From Petrotoga sp. UBA5851 (GTDB taxonomy: Bacteria; Thermotogota; Thermotogae; Petrotogales; Petrotogaceae), in NCBI GenBank assembly GCA_002431635.1, contig DJGH01000021.1, positions 180 through 15,385 of the forward strand: a DNA stretch of 15,206 nt, given 5' to 3'. Position numbers and translations under genes: made by a program. Shown piece after piece: positions 1 to 6,525 of the stretch. The notes under the pieces are model-generated. The model had not been told where the DNA came from. It worked only from the letters and a program-made list of their open reading frames with translations, and did no database searches. The first letter of the stretch is position 1; each line of letters opens with the position of its first letter.

Positions 1-155
1 ACCAACTCTTTTCTAATAATTATCCTGGTACAGTCTGATTCATACATAATACTTACCGCAAGCTCCAGAGCGGACTGAGCATCTTTTATTAAGACATCTT
101 CGTTTTCAACCATTGCTATATTGATTCCATCTGAATTTATAATACTGATTTTCAT
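1..155 (-). CDS. DUF4180 family protein, N-terminal part (cut by window edge)
   Basis: The first 51 codons of a minus-strand gene are visible and the reading frame is still open at the left edge. It begins MKISIINSDGINIAMVENED and continues through VLIKDAQSALELAVSIMYES, which matches my memory of the DUF4180 domain: a short beta-strand pair, then an 'I/VKDxQxALDLxA' helix, then a basic 'xxIIIxKxxL' strand. DUF4180 proteins are small (roughly 110-120 residues), cytoplasmic and of unknown function. The ATG at 155 is preceded by GGGAGC with normal spacing, which supports this start. It lies 86 bases downstream of a GGDEF gene on the same strand; no clear terminator separates them, so co-transcription is possible. 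The family call rests on pattern recall of the N-terminus only. Confidence 0.7.
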   Translation of the reverse strand, partial: MKISIINSDGINIAMVENEDVLIKDAQSALELAVSIMYESDCTRIIIRKEL

Positions 156-241
156 TAATTGCTCCCATGGTTTATAGATTAAATATAAGATCATTTTATA
201 ATAATATTGATGTTTTTCATATTGAAAAGAAACTTTTTGGA

Positions 242-1237
242 TTACTTGCTGTTTCTAGACTTTTCTTTATAAAGCTCCTGGTCTGCAGCGATAAGTATTT
301 GAGAGACATTTTCATATAAAGCCAATTCTATAATGCTCGCACTTATTCCGGTTGTTTTCTCATAAAAAGATACATAATCTTTAAACTCTTTTTTGAGATG
401 CGTGAGTTTTTCCATCAAAGTTATTCTGTTTCCGAAGTATATTATAGCAAATTCGTCTCCGCCCCACCTGCTCACAATGTTTCTGTCTTGCCCTAGAAAT
501 TTACGTAAATAATCCCCAAGCTTTTTAAGTACCTCATCACCGATAATATGTCCACATCTGTCGTTTACTTTTTTGAAATTATCAAGATCCAGCAGAACAA
601 GAAATATTTCTTCCTTCCTGTTTCTCAAGGCTTCTTCTATCTCTACATTAAACATTCGTCTGTTATAAAGTCCCGTAAGTTCGTCGAATTTGGCGTAGTC
701 ATCCAGTTTTATGTTTACAGCTTCATACTCCCATGCAAACTTCAAAATTATCATAAATGAAGCAAACAGCAATAAAGGTATCTGAATCATTCTGTCTGTG
801 AACTGTGTATGGGCGGGGTAAACCGTAATCAACTGAGGGAAATAAAATTCAACGGCGTGTAATATCATAAAGATGCCAATAAGAGAAAATACAAGGAAAA
901 AACGTTTCCATCCGCTGAAAAGGTAAGTTACTGTTATGAGAAGAAGAAAAGCATATCCAATAGCATTATTATTACTTCCGCCAGAATCCAAGAAAGCAAA
1001 TGGGAAAAAGATCCATATGAGAAAGAAAAAAAAGCCAAACATGAAAGCTTTAATGTAGTTTTCCTTTTTTGAAAACCAATAAGAAACACTGGTAGTCAGA
1101 AATAATGCTATCCATTTAAGATTGGGCCAAAAAGGAAAGGATGAAAGATAGTTGCCTATAATACATATTACAGATAAAAGTGCACCAACAAATAAAATTG
1201 ACCGATAAAGACGCATTTTAATATCATATTGGTTCAT
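242..1237 (-). CDS. Membrane-bound diguanylate cyclase (6 TM + GGDEF)
   Basis: Predicted to make the second messenger c-di-GMP from two GTP at the inner face of the membrane. The N-terminal half (about residues 10-170) holds around six hydrophobic segments and no recognised sensor domain. A GGDEF domain follows, with the entry motif DELTGLYNRR, the substrate-binding stretch DLDNFKKVNDRCGH and an intact RWGGDEFAII active-site loop (near residues 258-266). The RxxD product-inhibition site is absent: the four residues at that position read QDRN. The end of the domain is somewhat divergent (ISASIIELALYEN where TxSxGxA is usual). I place the start at the ATG at 1237, with GGGG five bases upstream, rather than at the in-frame GTG at 1243 that overlaps this site. 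The gene lies just downstream of the ssrA terminator, so it probably has its own weak promoter (TTTACA-like -35). The signal sensed is unknown. Confidence 0.9.
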   Translation of the reverse strand: MNQYDIKMRLYRSILFVGALLSVICIIGNYLSSFPFWPNLKWIALFLTTSVSYWFSKKENYIKAFMFGFFFFLIWIFFPFAFLDSGGSNNNAIGYAFLLLITVTYLFSGWKRFFLVFSLIGIFMILHAVEFYFPQLITVYPAHTQFTDRMIQIPLLLFASFMIILKFAWEYEAVNIKLDDYAKFDELTGLYNRRMFNVEIEEALRNRKEEIFLVLLDLDNFKKVNDRCGHIIGDEVLKKLGDYLRKFLGQDRNIVSRWGGDEFAIIYFGNRITLMEKLTHLKKEFKDYVSFYEKTTGISASIIELALYENVSQILIAADQELYKEKSRNSK

Positions 1238-1290
1238 ACTCACCCCAAAAGAATAATTTATGGATATGGTCCTGCTGTAAACGAGACCGT

Positions 1291-1329
1291 AAATAATAAA
1301 GACGCAGGCAATGAATATGCAACTGCGTC
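1291..1329 (-). terminator. Rho-independent terminator of ssrA
   Basis: On the minus strand a 7-bp perfect stem (GACGCAG at 1329-1323 with CTGCGTC at 1307-1301) is followed by the T-rich tract TTTATTATTT. It sits just beyond the encoded CCA end of the tmRNA and before the next gene, so it should end ssrA transcription. Confidence 0.8.
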
Positions 1330-1333
1330 CTAA

Positions 1334-1691
1334 TGGTGGAGGCGGCGGGAGTTGAACCCGCGTCCGAAGAGTGATTAAGACAAGCTTCTCCGAGCACAGC
1401 CTGTATTTTGATTTCGGATTACGAACTCCTGCAGGCAGGATCTCTCATCCTATCTTTCTTTGATTTCCCAATCAGTCCGAAAGAAAAAACTGACAGGTAA
1501 GGGCCTTTTTAGACACGCCCTAGCAGTTAATCAAGCCCAAGGTTAATCTGCAGGACGGCTGTTAGATTAAACTAAGCAGCAAATGCGTAATTTTCTTCTG
1601 CGTTTCTTCTTTGTCATTTTGTTAACGGGCTAATGACTTCCCCGGCTCGCTACTTGTAATAGCCAAACCCCGTCGAATCCGGTACGCCCCC
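1334..1691 (-). ncRNA. ssrA: Transfer-messenger RNA (tmRNA, SsrA)
   Basis: tmRNA rescues stalled ribosomes, first acting as an alanine tRNA and then as a short mRNA whose peptide marks the nascent protein for proteolysis. The 5' end reads GGGGGCGTACCGGATTCGAC and the 3' end has the T-arm GGTTCAACTCCC, then CGCCTCCACCA. The ends form a 7-bp acceptor stem (GGGGGCG with CGCCTCC, one G-U pair), with discriminator A and an encoded CCA. The length is about 358 nt, normal for a one-piece tmRNA. The tag frame lies at 1601-1572: from the GCA resume codon it reads AEENYAFAA then TAG, ending in the usual AA degradation signal. The choice of resume codon is inferred from the upstream AAC context and from typical tag length. 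A sigma-A promoter and a terminator bracket the gene. Confidence 0.96.
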
Positions 1692-1708
1692 CTTTTCAAG
1701 GGCATCAT

Positions 1709-1738
1709 ATTTTATCATATAATGATTCAAAAAGTCAA
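1709..1738 (-). promoter_or_regulatory. Sigma-A promoter of ssrA
   Basis: On the minus strand TTGACT (1738-1733) and TAAAAT (1714-1709) are 18 bases apart, placing transcription start roughly ten bases before the mature tmRNA 5' end. The -35 element lies within the last codons and stop of the upstream hypothetical gene, so ssrA does not depend on that operon. Confidence 0.75.
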
Positions 1739-2161
1739 GCTACGCATTTCCTGAGGAAAACTCTCTAACTCTTTTTTTATACTTTCTATAAATTCTATGT
1801 AAGGCATATCCTCATACTCATAAAGTTTCTTAATATATTTTGTCCTTTTGAGTCTGATCTCTTCGAGGGATCTGTTCATATCTTCCGTGTTCTTCTTACG
1901 GATAACAATAGTTTTACTGATTTTTGTCCAGATCCAAAAAACCGGCACCAACAGTACAAGAAAACTTAGATTAATAAAAAAAATCACCACAGTAGCTACA
2001 ACAATTGAAAAAAAACCTAAAAGTATGATATTATTGATAGCCACTTTTTTTTCAATACATCCATTTAGACTTTCTATCATCTTAGGATAAATAGTAGTAA
2101 AAAACTCTACTTCAGTAAAGTCTTCCCACTTTTTTTTAGGGGGATTATTTGTTTTCTTCAT
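1727..2161 (-). CDS. Small two-helix membrane protein, translationally coupled to a PAS/GGDEF gene
   Basis: I do not recognise this 144-residue protein with certainty. A basic N-terminus (MKKTNNPPKKKWEDF) and an acidic helix lead into two adjacent hydrophobic segments at about residues 42-58 and 62-79 (NNIILLGFFSIVVATVVIFF and LSFLVLLVPVFWIW). A charged, helix-rich C-terminus of about 60 residues follows (RKKNTEDMNRSLEEIRLKR...). The general pattern (FYxxxxPKxxE helix, then a two-helix hairpin) recalls the N-terminal part of DUF3137 proteins, but that is weak. The chosen ATG at 2161 lies inside the upstream GGDEF gene, overlapping it by 17 bases, with AAAGAGG upstream. A longer in-frame start at 2248 would overlap the GGDEF domain by over 100 bases and has no comparable support. 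The overlap implies coupled translation and perhaps a shared job in c-di-GMP signalling. Confidence 0.7.
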   Translation of the reverse strand: MKKTNNPPKKKWEDFTEVEFFTTIYPKMIESLNGCIEKKVAINNIILLGFFSIVVATVVIFFINLSFLVLLVPVFWIWTKISKTIVIRKKNTEDMNRSLEEIRLKRTKYIKKLYEYEDMPYIEFIESIKKELESFPQEMRSLTF

Positions 2162-3851
2162 AAAATCTATAACCTCTTTTTCCCGTTTTTTTAACAGAGT
2201 ACATGGCAGTATCGGCTTTTCGGATAAGTTCTTCGCTGTTTTCGCCATCTTTGGGAAAGATAGATATTCCTAAAGAAATACCTATAGTACTTTCAATATC
2301 GCCTATATAGAAAGGCTTTGAGAAAATATCAATAATTTTAGCCGCAACATTGGAAGCACTTTCTATGCTTGATATATTTCTGAGAATAATGGTGAATTCA
2401 TCTCCTCCCATTCTGGCAACTATATCCGATTTGCGTACACTACTGAGAAGACGCTGTGCGGTAATGACAAGAATTCTATCTCCGGCTTCATGACCGTAAG
2501 AATCATTATAGTATTTAAAGTTATCAAGATCTATAAAGAAGAGTGCAAAGATCTTTTTATCACGCCTGTGTTGTACAATACTCTGAGAAAACCTTTCGAA
2601 GAAAAGTTCTCTGTTTGGAAGCCCTGTCAGTTTATCGTAATGAGCCATTTTAAACATTTTTTCCTCAAGCTCTTTTCTTTTGGTTATATTAATATGAGTT
2701 CCGCACATTCTCATAGGTTTTTCTAAAAGATCCCTTTCTACTATCTTACCTTTGCTCTGAATCCAAGTCCATTTTCCTGAGCTGTTAAGGACTCTGTACT
2801 CACATTCAAAAAAGTCAGATTGTCCCTGTACGTGAGAATTCAAACGTTCATTAAAACTTTTAAGATCATCAAAATGGATTGACTTTTCCCATTCGGTTAT
2901 AGTACTTTTAGCTTGTTTATGTTCTTCTATTCCTACTATCTTATGCCATCTTTCATTTACTATTATCTTTCCGGAAGGAATGTCCCAGTCCCATATTGCC
3001 ATTTCTGAACCGTAAAGAACCATTTCAAGCCTTTGTTTGCTGTCCATTATTATACGTTCTGATTCTTTCCGCTCTGTTATGTCAAGGGCAACAGTGAATA
3101 TAGTGCTGTTATACCTTGTAGATCTAAACTCCAGATACTTTAAGCTTTGATCTTTGCAACGGTAGTTGGTCTCAAAGATGATTACTTTATCAGAAGCTAA
3201 TGCTTCATTAATTTTTTCTTTAATGACAGGTATATTTTTCTCATAAGCAAAATCCCATAAATGCATATTTTTAAGATCTTTTTGTTCATAACCCAAAACA
3301 ACTTTCCATTGGATATTGTTTTTTACGAAAACGCCGTTCTTATCTGTTATACAAAAAAGATCTGGGGATAGATTAAAGAAATTTTCTACCTCTATGGCTT
3401 TTTCTTCTACTTCCTTCTGAATACTTTTATAATGGGTAATATCTTTTATTGAAGCAAGAATAACGTCTTTTTTTGAAAAACTTAATTTGGTCAGAAATAC
3501 TTCGACCGGGAATATAAAACCGTCTTCCGGTCTTTTGGCAGTCCATTCAAAAGTTTTAGGATTACCGATGATTACATCAGCCCAAATTCCATCCAGCAGA
3601 TCCAAGCTGTTGGTAGAAGAAGAAAGATCGTCTTTAATCGAAAGCGTAAATGCCCTTTCTTCATCTGTTTTAAACATTGAAAGGAACTGCTTATTGACTG
3701 CAAGTATTTTTCCATGAAGATTGTGTATAATCATAGCTTCCTGAACGTTGTTAAAAAGTTCAAGAAAACTTTTCGAATTAATTAATTTGTTTTTTAGTTT
3801 GGGATCGTTAATATTTTTTTTGGGAGGCTCCTTGATTTTTTTTGGCTTCAT
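2145..3851 (-). CDS. PAS-PAS-PAS-GGDEF diguanylate cyclase
   Basis: A 568-residue soluble sensor protein expected to synthesise c-di-GMP. After a lysine-rich N-terminus come three PAS domains at about residues 25-145, 150-265 and 270-395. The first has FNNVQEAMIIHNLHGKILAVN, the second FNLSPDLFCITDKNGVFV, and the third is of the PAS_3 type ending in the PAC motif CGTHINITKRKELEE. The GGDEF domain (about 400-565) has HYDKLTGLPNRELF, DLDNFKYYNDSYGHEAGD and the active loop ARMGGDEFTII. Five residues before GGDEF is an intact RKSD inhibitory site (R473-D476), so end-product inhibition is expected. No transmembrane segment is seen. The ATG at 3851 follows AAAGGGAG with good spacing and lies 26 bases after the upstream GGEEF gene, so the two are probably one operon. 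The ligands of the PAS domains cannot be read from the sequence. Confidence 0.93.
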   Translation of the reverse strand: MKPKKIKEPPKKNINDPKLKNKLINSKSFLELFNNVQEAMIIHNLHGKILAVNKQFLSMFKTDEERAFTLSIKDDLSSSTNSLDLLDGIWADVIIGNPKTFEWTAKRPEDGFIFPVEVFLTKLSFSKKDVILASIKDITHYKSIQKEVEEKAIEVENFFNLSPDLFCITDKNGVFVKNNIQWKVVLGYEQKDLKNMHLWDFAYEKNIPVIKEKINEALASDKVIIFETNYRCKDQSLKYLEFRSTRYNSTIFTVALDITERKESERIIMDSKQRLEMVLYGSEMAIWDWDIPSGKIIVNERWHKIVGIEEHKQAKSTITEWEKSIHFDDLKSFNERLNSHVQGQSDFFECEYRVLNSSGKWTWIQSKGKIVERDLLEKPMRMCGTHINITKRKELEEKMFKMAHYDKLTGLPNRELFFERFSQSIVQHRRDKKIFALFFIDLDNFKYYNDSYGHEAGDRILVITAQRLLSSVRKSDIVARMGGDEFTIILRNISSIESASNVAAKIIDIFSKPFYIGDIESTIGISLGISIFPKDGENSEELIRKADTAMYSVKKTGKRGYRFYEENK

Positions 3852-3877
3852 AAGTTTCTCCCTTTTAGCTGGAAGAA

Positions 3878-5110
3878 TTACCCACCAACTACGGTAACTT
3901 TATTCCTTCCATCATTTTTTGATACATATAAAGCATTATCGGCCTTTTCAATAAGGTGGTTTATGTCTTGCGGAACTGTAATCCTTGAAAAAGCTACTCC
4001 GAGAGAGACAGTAACATATTTGCCTATCGGAGAGTATTGATGAACAATACCAAGATCATATACTGCCTGTTTGATTCTATCTGCGGTTTTAATAAAATTC
4101 TGTCTGTCAGTATTGTAAGAAATGATCAGGAACTCTTCTCCACCGAATCGGACAGTAAAATCCGAATTATTTTCGACTATAGTTTTAATAACTCCGGCAA
4201 TCTTTTTTAATACCTCGTCACCTTTAAGATGTCCATAGTTGTCGTTGTATAGTTTAAAAAAGTCTATATCAATCATTATGGCTGAAAGATCAATGCTTTT
4301 ACCAGTGTTGGTTTTTAATAAATTATCCAAAAATTCATTTAAGCCACGTCTGTTGTCAAGACCTGTAAGTTCATCCTTTATAGAAAGATCTGCAAGTTTT
4401 TTATTAAGCTCATAAAGTTTCTTGTTTATCATAGCATTAAGCTCATACTGAGTTTGAAGAACGATGTTGGTTTTTTCAAGTTCTCTGTTAACGGTAAAGT
4501 TTTTGTGAAAATTTACATATAACATTCTGCATACAATCCATGCAAGAAAACAAAAAACGCTTATGTTAACATAATGACCTATGAGGATATCGGTATTGGA
4601 CTGAAAGAACGGAAGACCTGTTACAAGGACAATAAGTGCACCAATATAAATAAAAAAAGATTTTATGCCGGACATATAAAAAGTTATAGCGCATACTGCC
4701 ACATTTACCACAAATGTAGTTATTTGTCCGTAAAGTCTCTGGTCAAGCATAGTTATTGCCATTCCCCAGCCTATCATGAAAAAGACATAACCAAGCTGAA
4801 AGCCACTCATCATTTTCATAGATGATTCGGTCCATTTGATTTTTAAAAAAACTTTTTTAGTCATAACTACAAAAAGCATATTAACCGTGAACATACTTAT
4901 GTACATTAACAGATAGGTAATAAAATCGTATGATGTGTCAACATGTCCAAAATAGGATATAAGATTTATAGTTATCAGAATACTTTCAAAAAGCATTACA
5001 GCATATCCTAGAAGTATACTTCTATGAAAATTTTCTTTAAGCAGCTGAGCAGTAAACGCACTTTTTGTGTCATCGGGGAATATCGTTTTCTTAAATAGAT
5101 CTTTTAGCAT
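3878..5110 (-). CDS. Membrane-bound diguanylate cyclase (6 TM, coiled coil, GGEEF)
   Basis: A 410-residue c-di-GMP synthase. About six hydrophobic segments fill residues 30-200. A helical linker likely to be a coiled coil follows (about 205-243, NRELEKTNIVLQTQYELN...), then a GGDEF domain. Visible motifs are KDELTGLDNRRGL, DIDFFKLYNDNYGHLKGDEVL, the active loop RFGGEEFLII (residues 321-330) and TVSLGVAF near the end. The inhibitory site is missing its arginine (NNSD at residues 314-317), so feedback inhibition at that site is not expected, unlike its downstream neighbour. The ATG at 5110 is preceded by TTTTGGAG. It heads the unit that continues into the PAS-GGDEF gene and the two-helix protein; tandem palindromic repeats lie between its -10-like element and its ribosome binding site. 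The sensed signal is unknown. Confidence 0.92.
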   Translation of the reverse strand: MLKDLFKKTIFPDDTKSAFTAQLLKENFHRSILLGYAVMLFESILITINLISYFGHVDTSYDFITYLLMYISMFTVNMLFVVMTKKVFLKIKWTESSMKMMSGFQLGYVFFMIGWGMAITMLDQRLYGQITTFVVNVAVCAITFYMSGIKSFFIYIGALIVLVTGLPFFQSNTDILIGHYVNISVFCFLAWIVCRMLYVNFHKNFTVNRELEKTNIVLQTQYELNAMINKKLYELNKKLADLSIKDELTGLDNRRGLNEFLDNLLKTNTGKSIDLSAIMIDIDFFKLYNDNYGHLKGDEVLKKIAGVIKTIVENNSDFTVRFGGEEFLIISYNTDRQNFIKTADRIKQAVYDLGIVHQYSPIGKYVTVSLGVAFSRITVPQDINHLIEKADNALYVSKNDGRNKVTVVGG

Positions 5111-5134
5111 AAAGCAACTCCAAAATAAATAAAT

Positions 5135-5169
5135 GTAAGGTTACTCATTTATGTGTAAGCTTACTCATT
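5135..5169. repeat. Two tandem 15-bp repeats with GTAA-NN-TTAC cores, candidate operator
   Basis: GTAAGGTTACTCATT (5135-5149) and GTAAGCTTACTCATT (5155-5169) differ at one base and are exactly 20 bp apart, two turns of DNA. The right copy sits in a near-perfect 18-bp palindrome, ATGTGTAAGCTTACTCAT (one mismatch pair). They lie directly downstream of a TATAAT on the minus strand, where a repressor would block the cyclase operon. Dyads like this are typical of TetR-type operators; the protein that binds is not evident in the window. Confidence 0.6.
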
Positions 5170-5172
5170 CAT

Positions 5173-5178
5173 ATTATA
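5173..5178 (-). promoter_or_regulatory. Candidate -10 element of the cyclase operon
   Basis: A TATAAT hexamer lies on the minus strand about 65 bases before the GGEEF gene. I see no convincing -35 at 16-18 bases; a 6-bp inverted repeat (TACATT-CTCT-AATGTA) occupies the region immediately upstream. Activator dependence, or read-through from the antiporter gene, is possible. No clear terminator follows the antiporter. Confidence 0.45.
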
Positions 5179-5205
5179 CATTAGAGAATGTAACTTTTAG
5201 CAGTT

Positions 5206-6393
5206 TCAAAGTTGCTTGTATGAAAGCAGTTTTTCTCCTCCTGTTTTAATTGCTATTGCACCAAGCGGAGCAGTAATCATGATAGCCAGCACGGCAACAG
5301 CCAGTATCAGATCGCCGTTTTCTACTCCTGCGGAAAGAGGAATGGCACCTATTGCTGCCTGAACCGTCGCTTTTGGAGTATAAGACAGAATACAGAATAA
5401 CTTTTCTTTAAAATTAAGGTTAGTTCCCATAACAGAGAAGTAAACACCTAGACTTCTTGCTAGAAGACCTGCAAGGATTATGACCAGGCCTTTTAACCCA
5501 GAGTTGAAAGCAAGACTGATGTTAACCTGTGCTCCGACAAGAACAAACAGTAGTATTTCAGCGAAAACCCATATTTTATTGAATTTCTGGGAAAGTCTGA
5601 CTGCAGCAGCAGGAAGTCTATTAAGAATAACATAACCAATAGTCATTACACCAAGGAGACTGGCGATCTCAACTTTACTCTTTAAGAAACTCTCTATGCC
5701 ATTAATCAGAATAGAAAGACCTAATATATATATGACTTTTCTGGTATCACGCATGTGATACTTTGAAAACACCTTTACAAGAATTAATCCTGCCACAGCG
5801 CCGGTTACTATTCCTAAAAATATTGAAATAGGAATGTTGAGAAGTATTTTAAAAACATTGGTTCCACTATTGGTATAAGATGCCAAAAAAGCTGAAAATA
5901 TTGTTATTGCAAAAACATCATCAATAGAAGCTCCAGCCATTATCATTGTAGGGATAGACTTGTCAGTGCCTTTTTTCTGTTCTGAGAATTTAAGCATCAA
6001 CGGTACAACAACTGCCGGAGAAACAGCTGCAAGAATGAAACCAAGCATTCCCCCTTGAGCAAAAGAAAAACCAAACACTAAAATAGAGATCAAGGCTATG
6101 GTAAAACCTTCGAAAATACCTGGGATGCAGCTTAAGCGTAATGCAGGTGCGCCAATTTTTTTAAGTTCTTTTCTGCTGATACCCAGTCCGGCTCTTAGAA
6201 GTATAACGATAAGAGCAAACATTCTGAAATCAGCTGAAAAATTCAGCAGCTCATGACTTATCAAGTCTATACCGTAAGGACCGATGACTATTCCCAGTAC
6301 AAGCATTCCCAAAAGCCCGGGAAGTCCGATTTTTTCGAAAAAAAAGTTTGCAGCGAGACCTAAAACCATTATGATTCCAACAGTTAAAAGCAT
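5206..6393 (-). CDS. CPA2-type cation:proton antiporter, probable fluoride-resistance role
   Basis: A 395-residue integral membrane transporter with about 11-13 hydrophobic segments, the size of a bare Na+/H+ exchanger domain without the KefB-type TrkA-N tail. Family marks are GLPGLLGMLVLGIVIGP in the first helices, LAAVSPAVVVPLM (121-133) and the ion-binding pair in GASIDDVFAI (D158-D159). Two adjacent aspartates are typical of electrogenic members. Start ATG 6393 has AGGAGG five bases upstream. The leader contains a strong sigma-A promoter, a candidate fluoride aptamer and a terminator abutting the ribosome binding site. Na+/H+ antiporters are one of the known gene classes under fluoride riboswitches, so I infer a function in fluoride or pH homeostasis. 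The family assignment is firm; ion specificity is inferred from the leader alone. Confidence 0.9.
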   Translation of the reverse strand: MLLTVGIIMVLGLAANFFFEKIGLPGLLGMLVLGIVIGPYGIDLISHELLNFSADFRMFALIVILLRAGLGISRKELKKIGAPALRLSCIPGIFEGFTIALISILVFGFSFAQGGMLGFILAAVSPAVVVPLMLKFSEQKKGTDKSIPTMIMAGASIDDVFAITIFSAFLASYTNSGTNVFKILLNIPISIFLGIVTGAVAGLILVKVFSKYHMRDTRKVIYILGLSILINGIESFLKSKVEIASLLGVMTIGYVILNRLPAAAVRLSQKFNKIWVFAEILLFVLVGAQVNISLAFNSGLKGLVIILAGLLARSLGVYFSVMGTNLNFKEKLFCILSYTPKATVQAAIGAIPLSAGVENGDLILAVAVLAIMITAPLGAIAIKTGGEKLLSYKQL

Positions 6394-6404
6394 TGGTTCC
6401 TCCT

Positions 6405-6444
6405 AAAAAAATAGTGACTCCTGCCGGAGTTCCGACAGGAGTCA
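6405..6444 (-). terminator. Attenuator terminator before the antiporter (also ends the ABC operon)
   Basis: On the minus strand TGACTCCTG (6444-6436) pairs with CAGGAGTCA (6423-6415). The stem continues inward as CGGA/TCCG past one mismatch and is followed by a run of seven T that touches the AGGAGG of the antiporter. The 5' arm contains the ACTCC needed for P1 of the candidate fluoride aptamer, so aptamer and terminator are mutually exclusive. It would also stop read-through from the ABC transporter genes. Confidence 0.88.
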
Positions 6445-6489
6445 TCAGCATTTTATTTTATGCGCTTAAGGGTGAACTCCATTACCACC
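6436..6489 (-). ncRNA. Candidate fluoride riboswitch (crcB motif)
   Basis: The leader RNA starts at about 6489 and matches my memory of the crcB motif: GG-rich start, AATGG, NNTTC, NCC, then a short hairpin, then TGATGA-NNCC. Here GGTGGTAATGG (6489-6479) is followed by AGTTCACC (6478-6471). P1 is GGAGT (6480-6476) with ACTCC (6442-6438). The pseudoknot is GGT/ACC or GGTG/CACC. The small hairpin is GCAT (6463-6460) with ATGC (6451-6448). The conserved TGATGA lies at 6447-6442. P1 shares ACTCC with the terminator stem, so fluoride binding should stabilise P1, prevent termination and turn on the antiporter. The 5' side is a variant: either an A-C mismatch or three extra bases. I could not score it against a covariance model. 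Confidence 0.82.
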
Positions 6490-6495
6490 GCGGTA

Positions 6496-6524
6496 ATTTT
6501 ATCATATGCCTTAAATGATGTCAA
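6496..6524 (-). promoter_or_regulatory. Sigma-A promoter of the riboswitch-antiporter unit
   Basis: TTGACA (6524-6519) and TAAAAT (6501-6496) on the minus strand are separated by exactly 17 bases. The -35 begins right after the stop codon of the upstream ABC gene. The predicted start falls near 6489, at the first bases of the aptamer. Confidence 0.88.
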
Positions 6525-6525
6525 G

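Noticed and set aside
2162..2248. Longer N-terminus for the two-helix protein (start at 2248)
   Set aside because: It would overlap the end of the GGDEF domain by over 100 bases, and the extra residues are just that domain read in another frame. ATG 2161 has AAAGAGG and a sensible short overlap.
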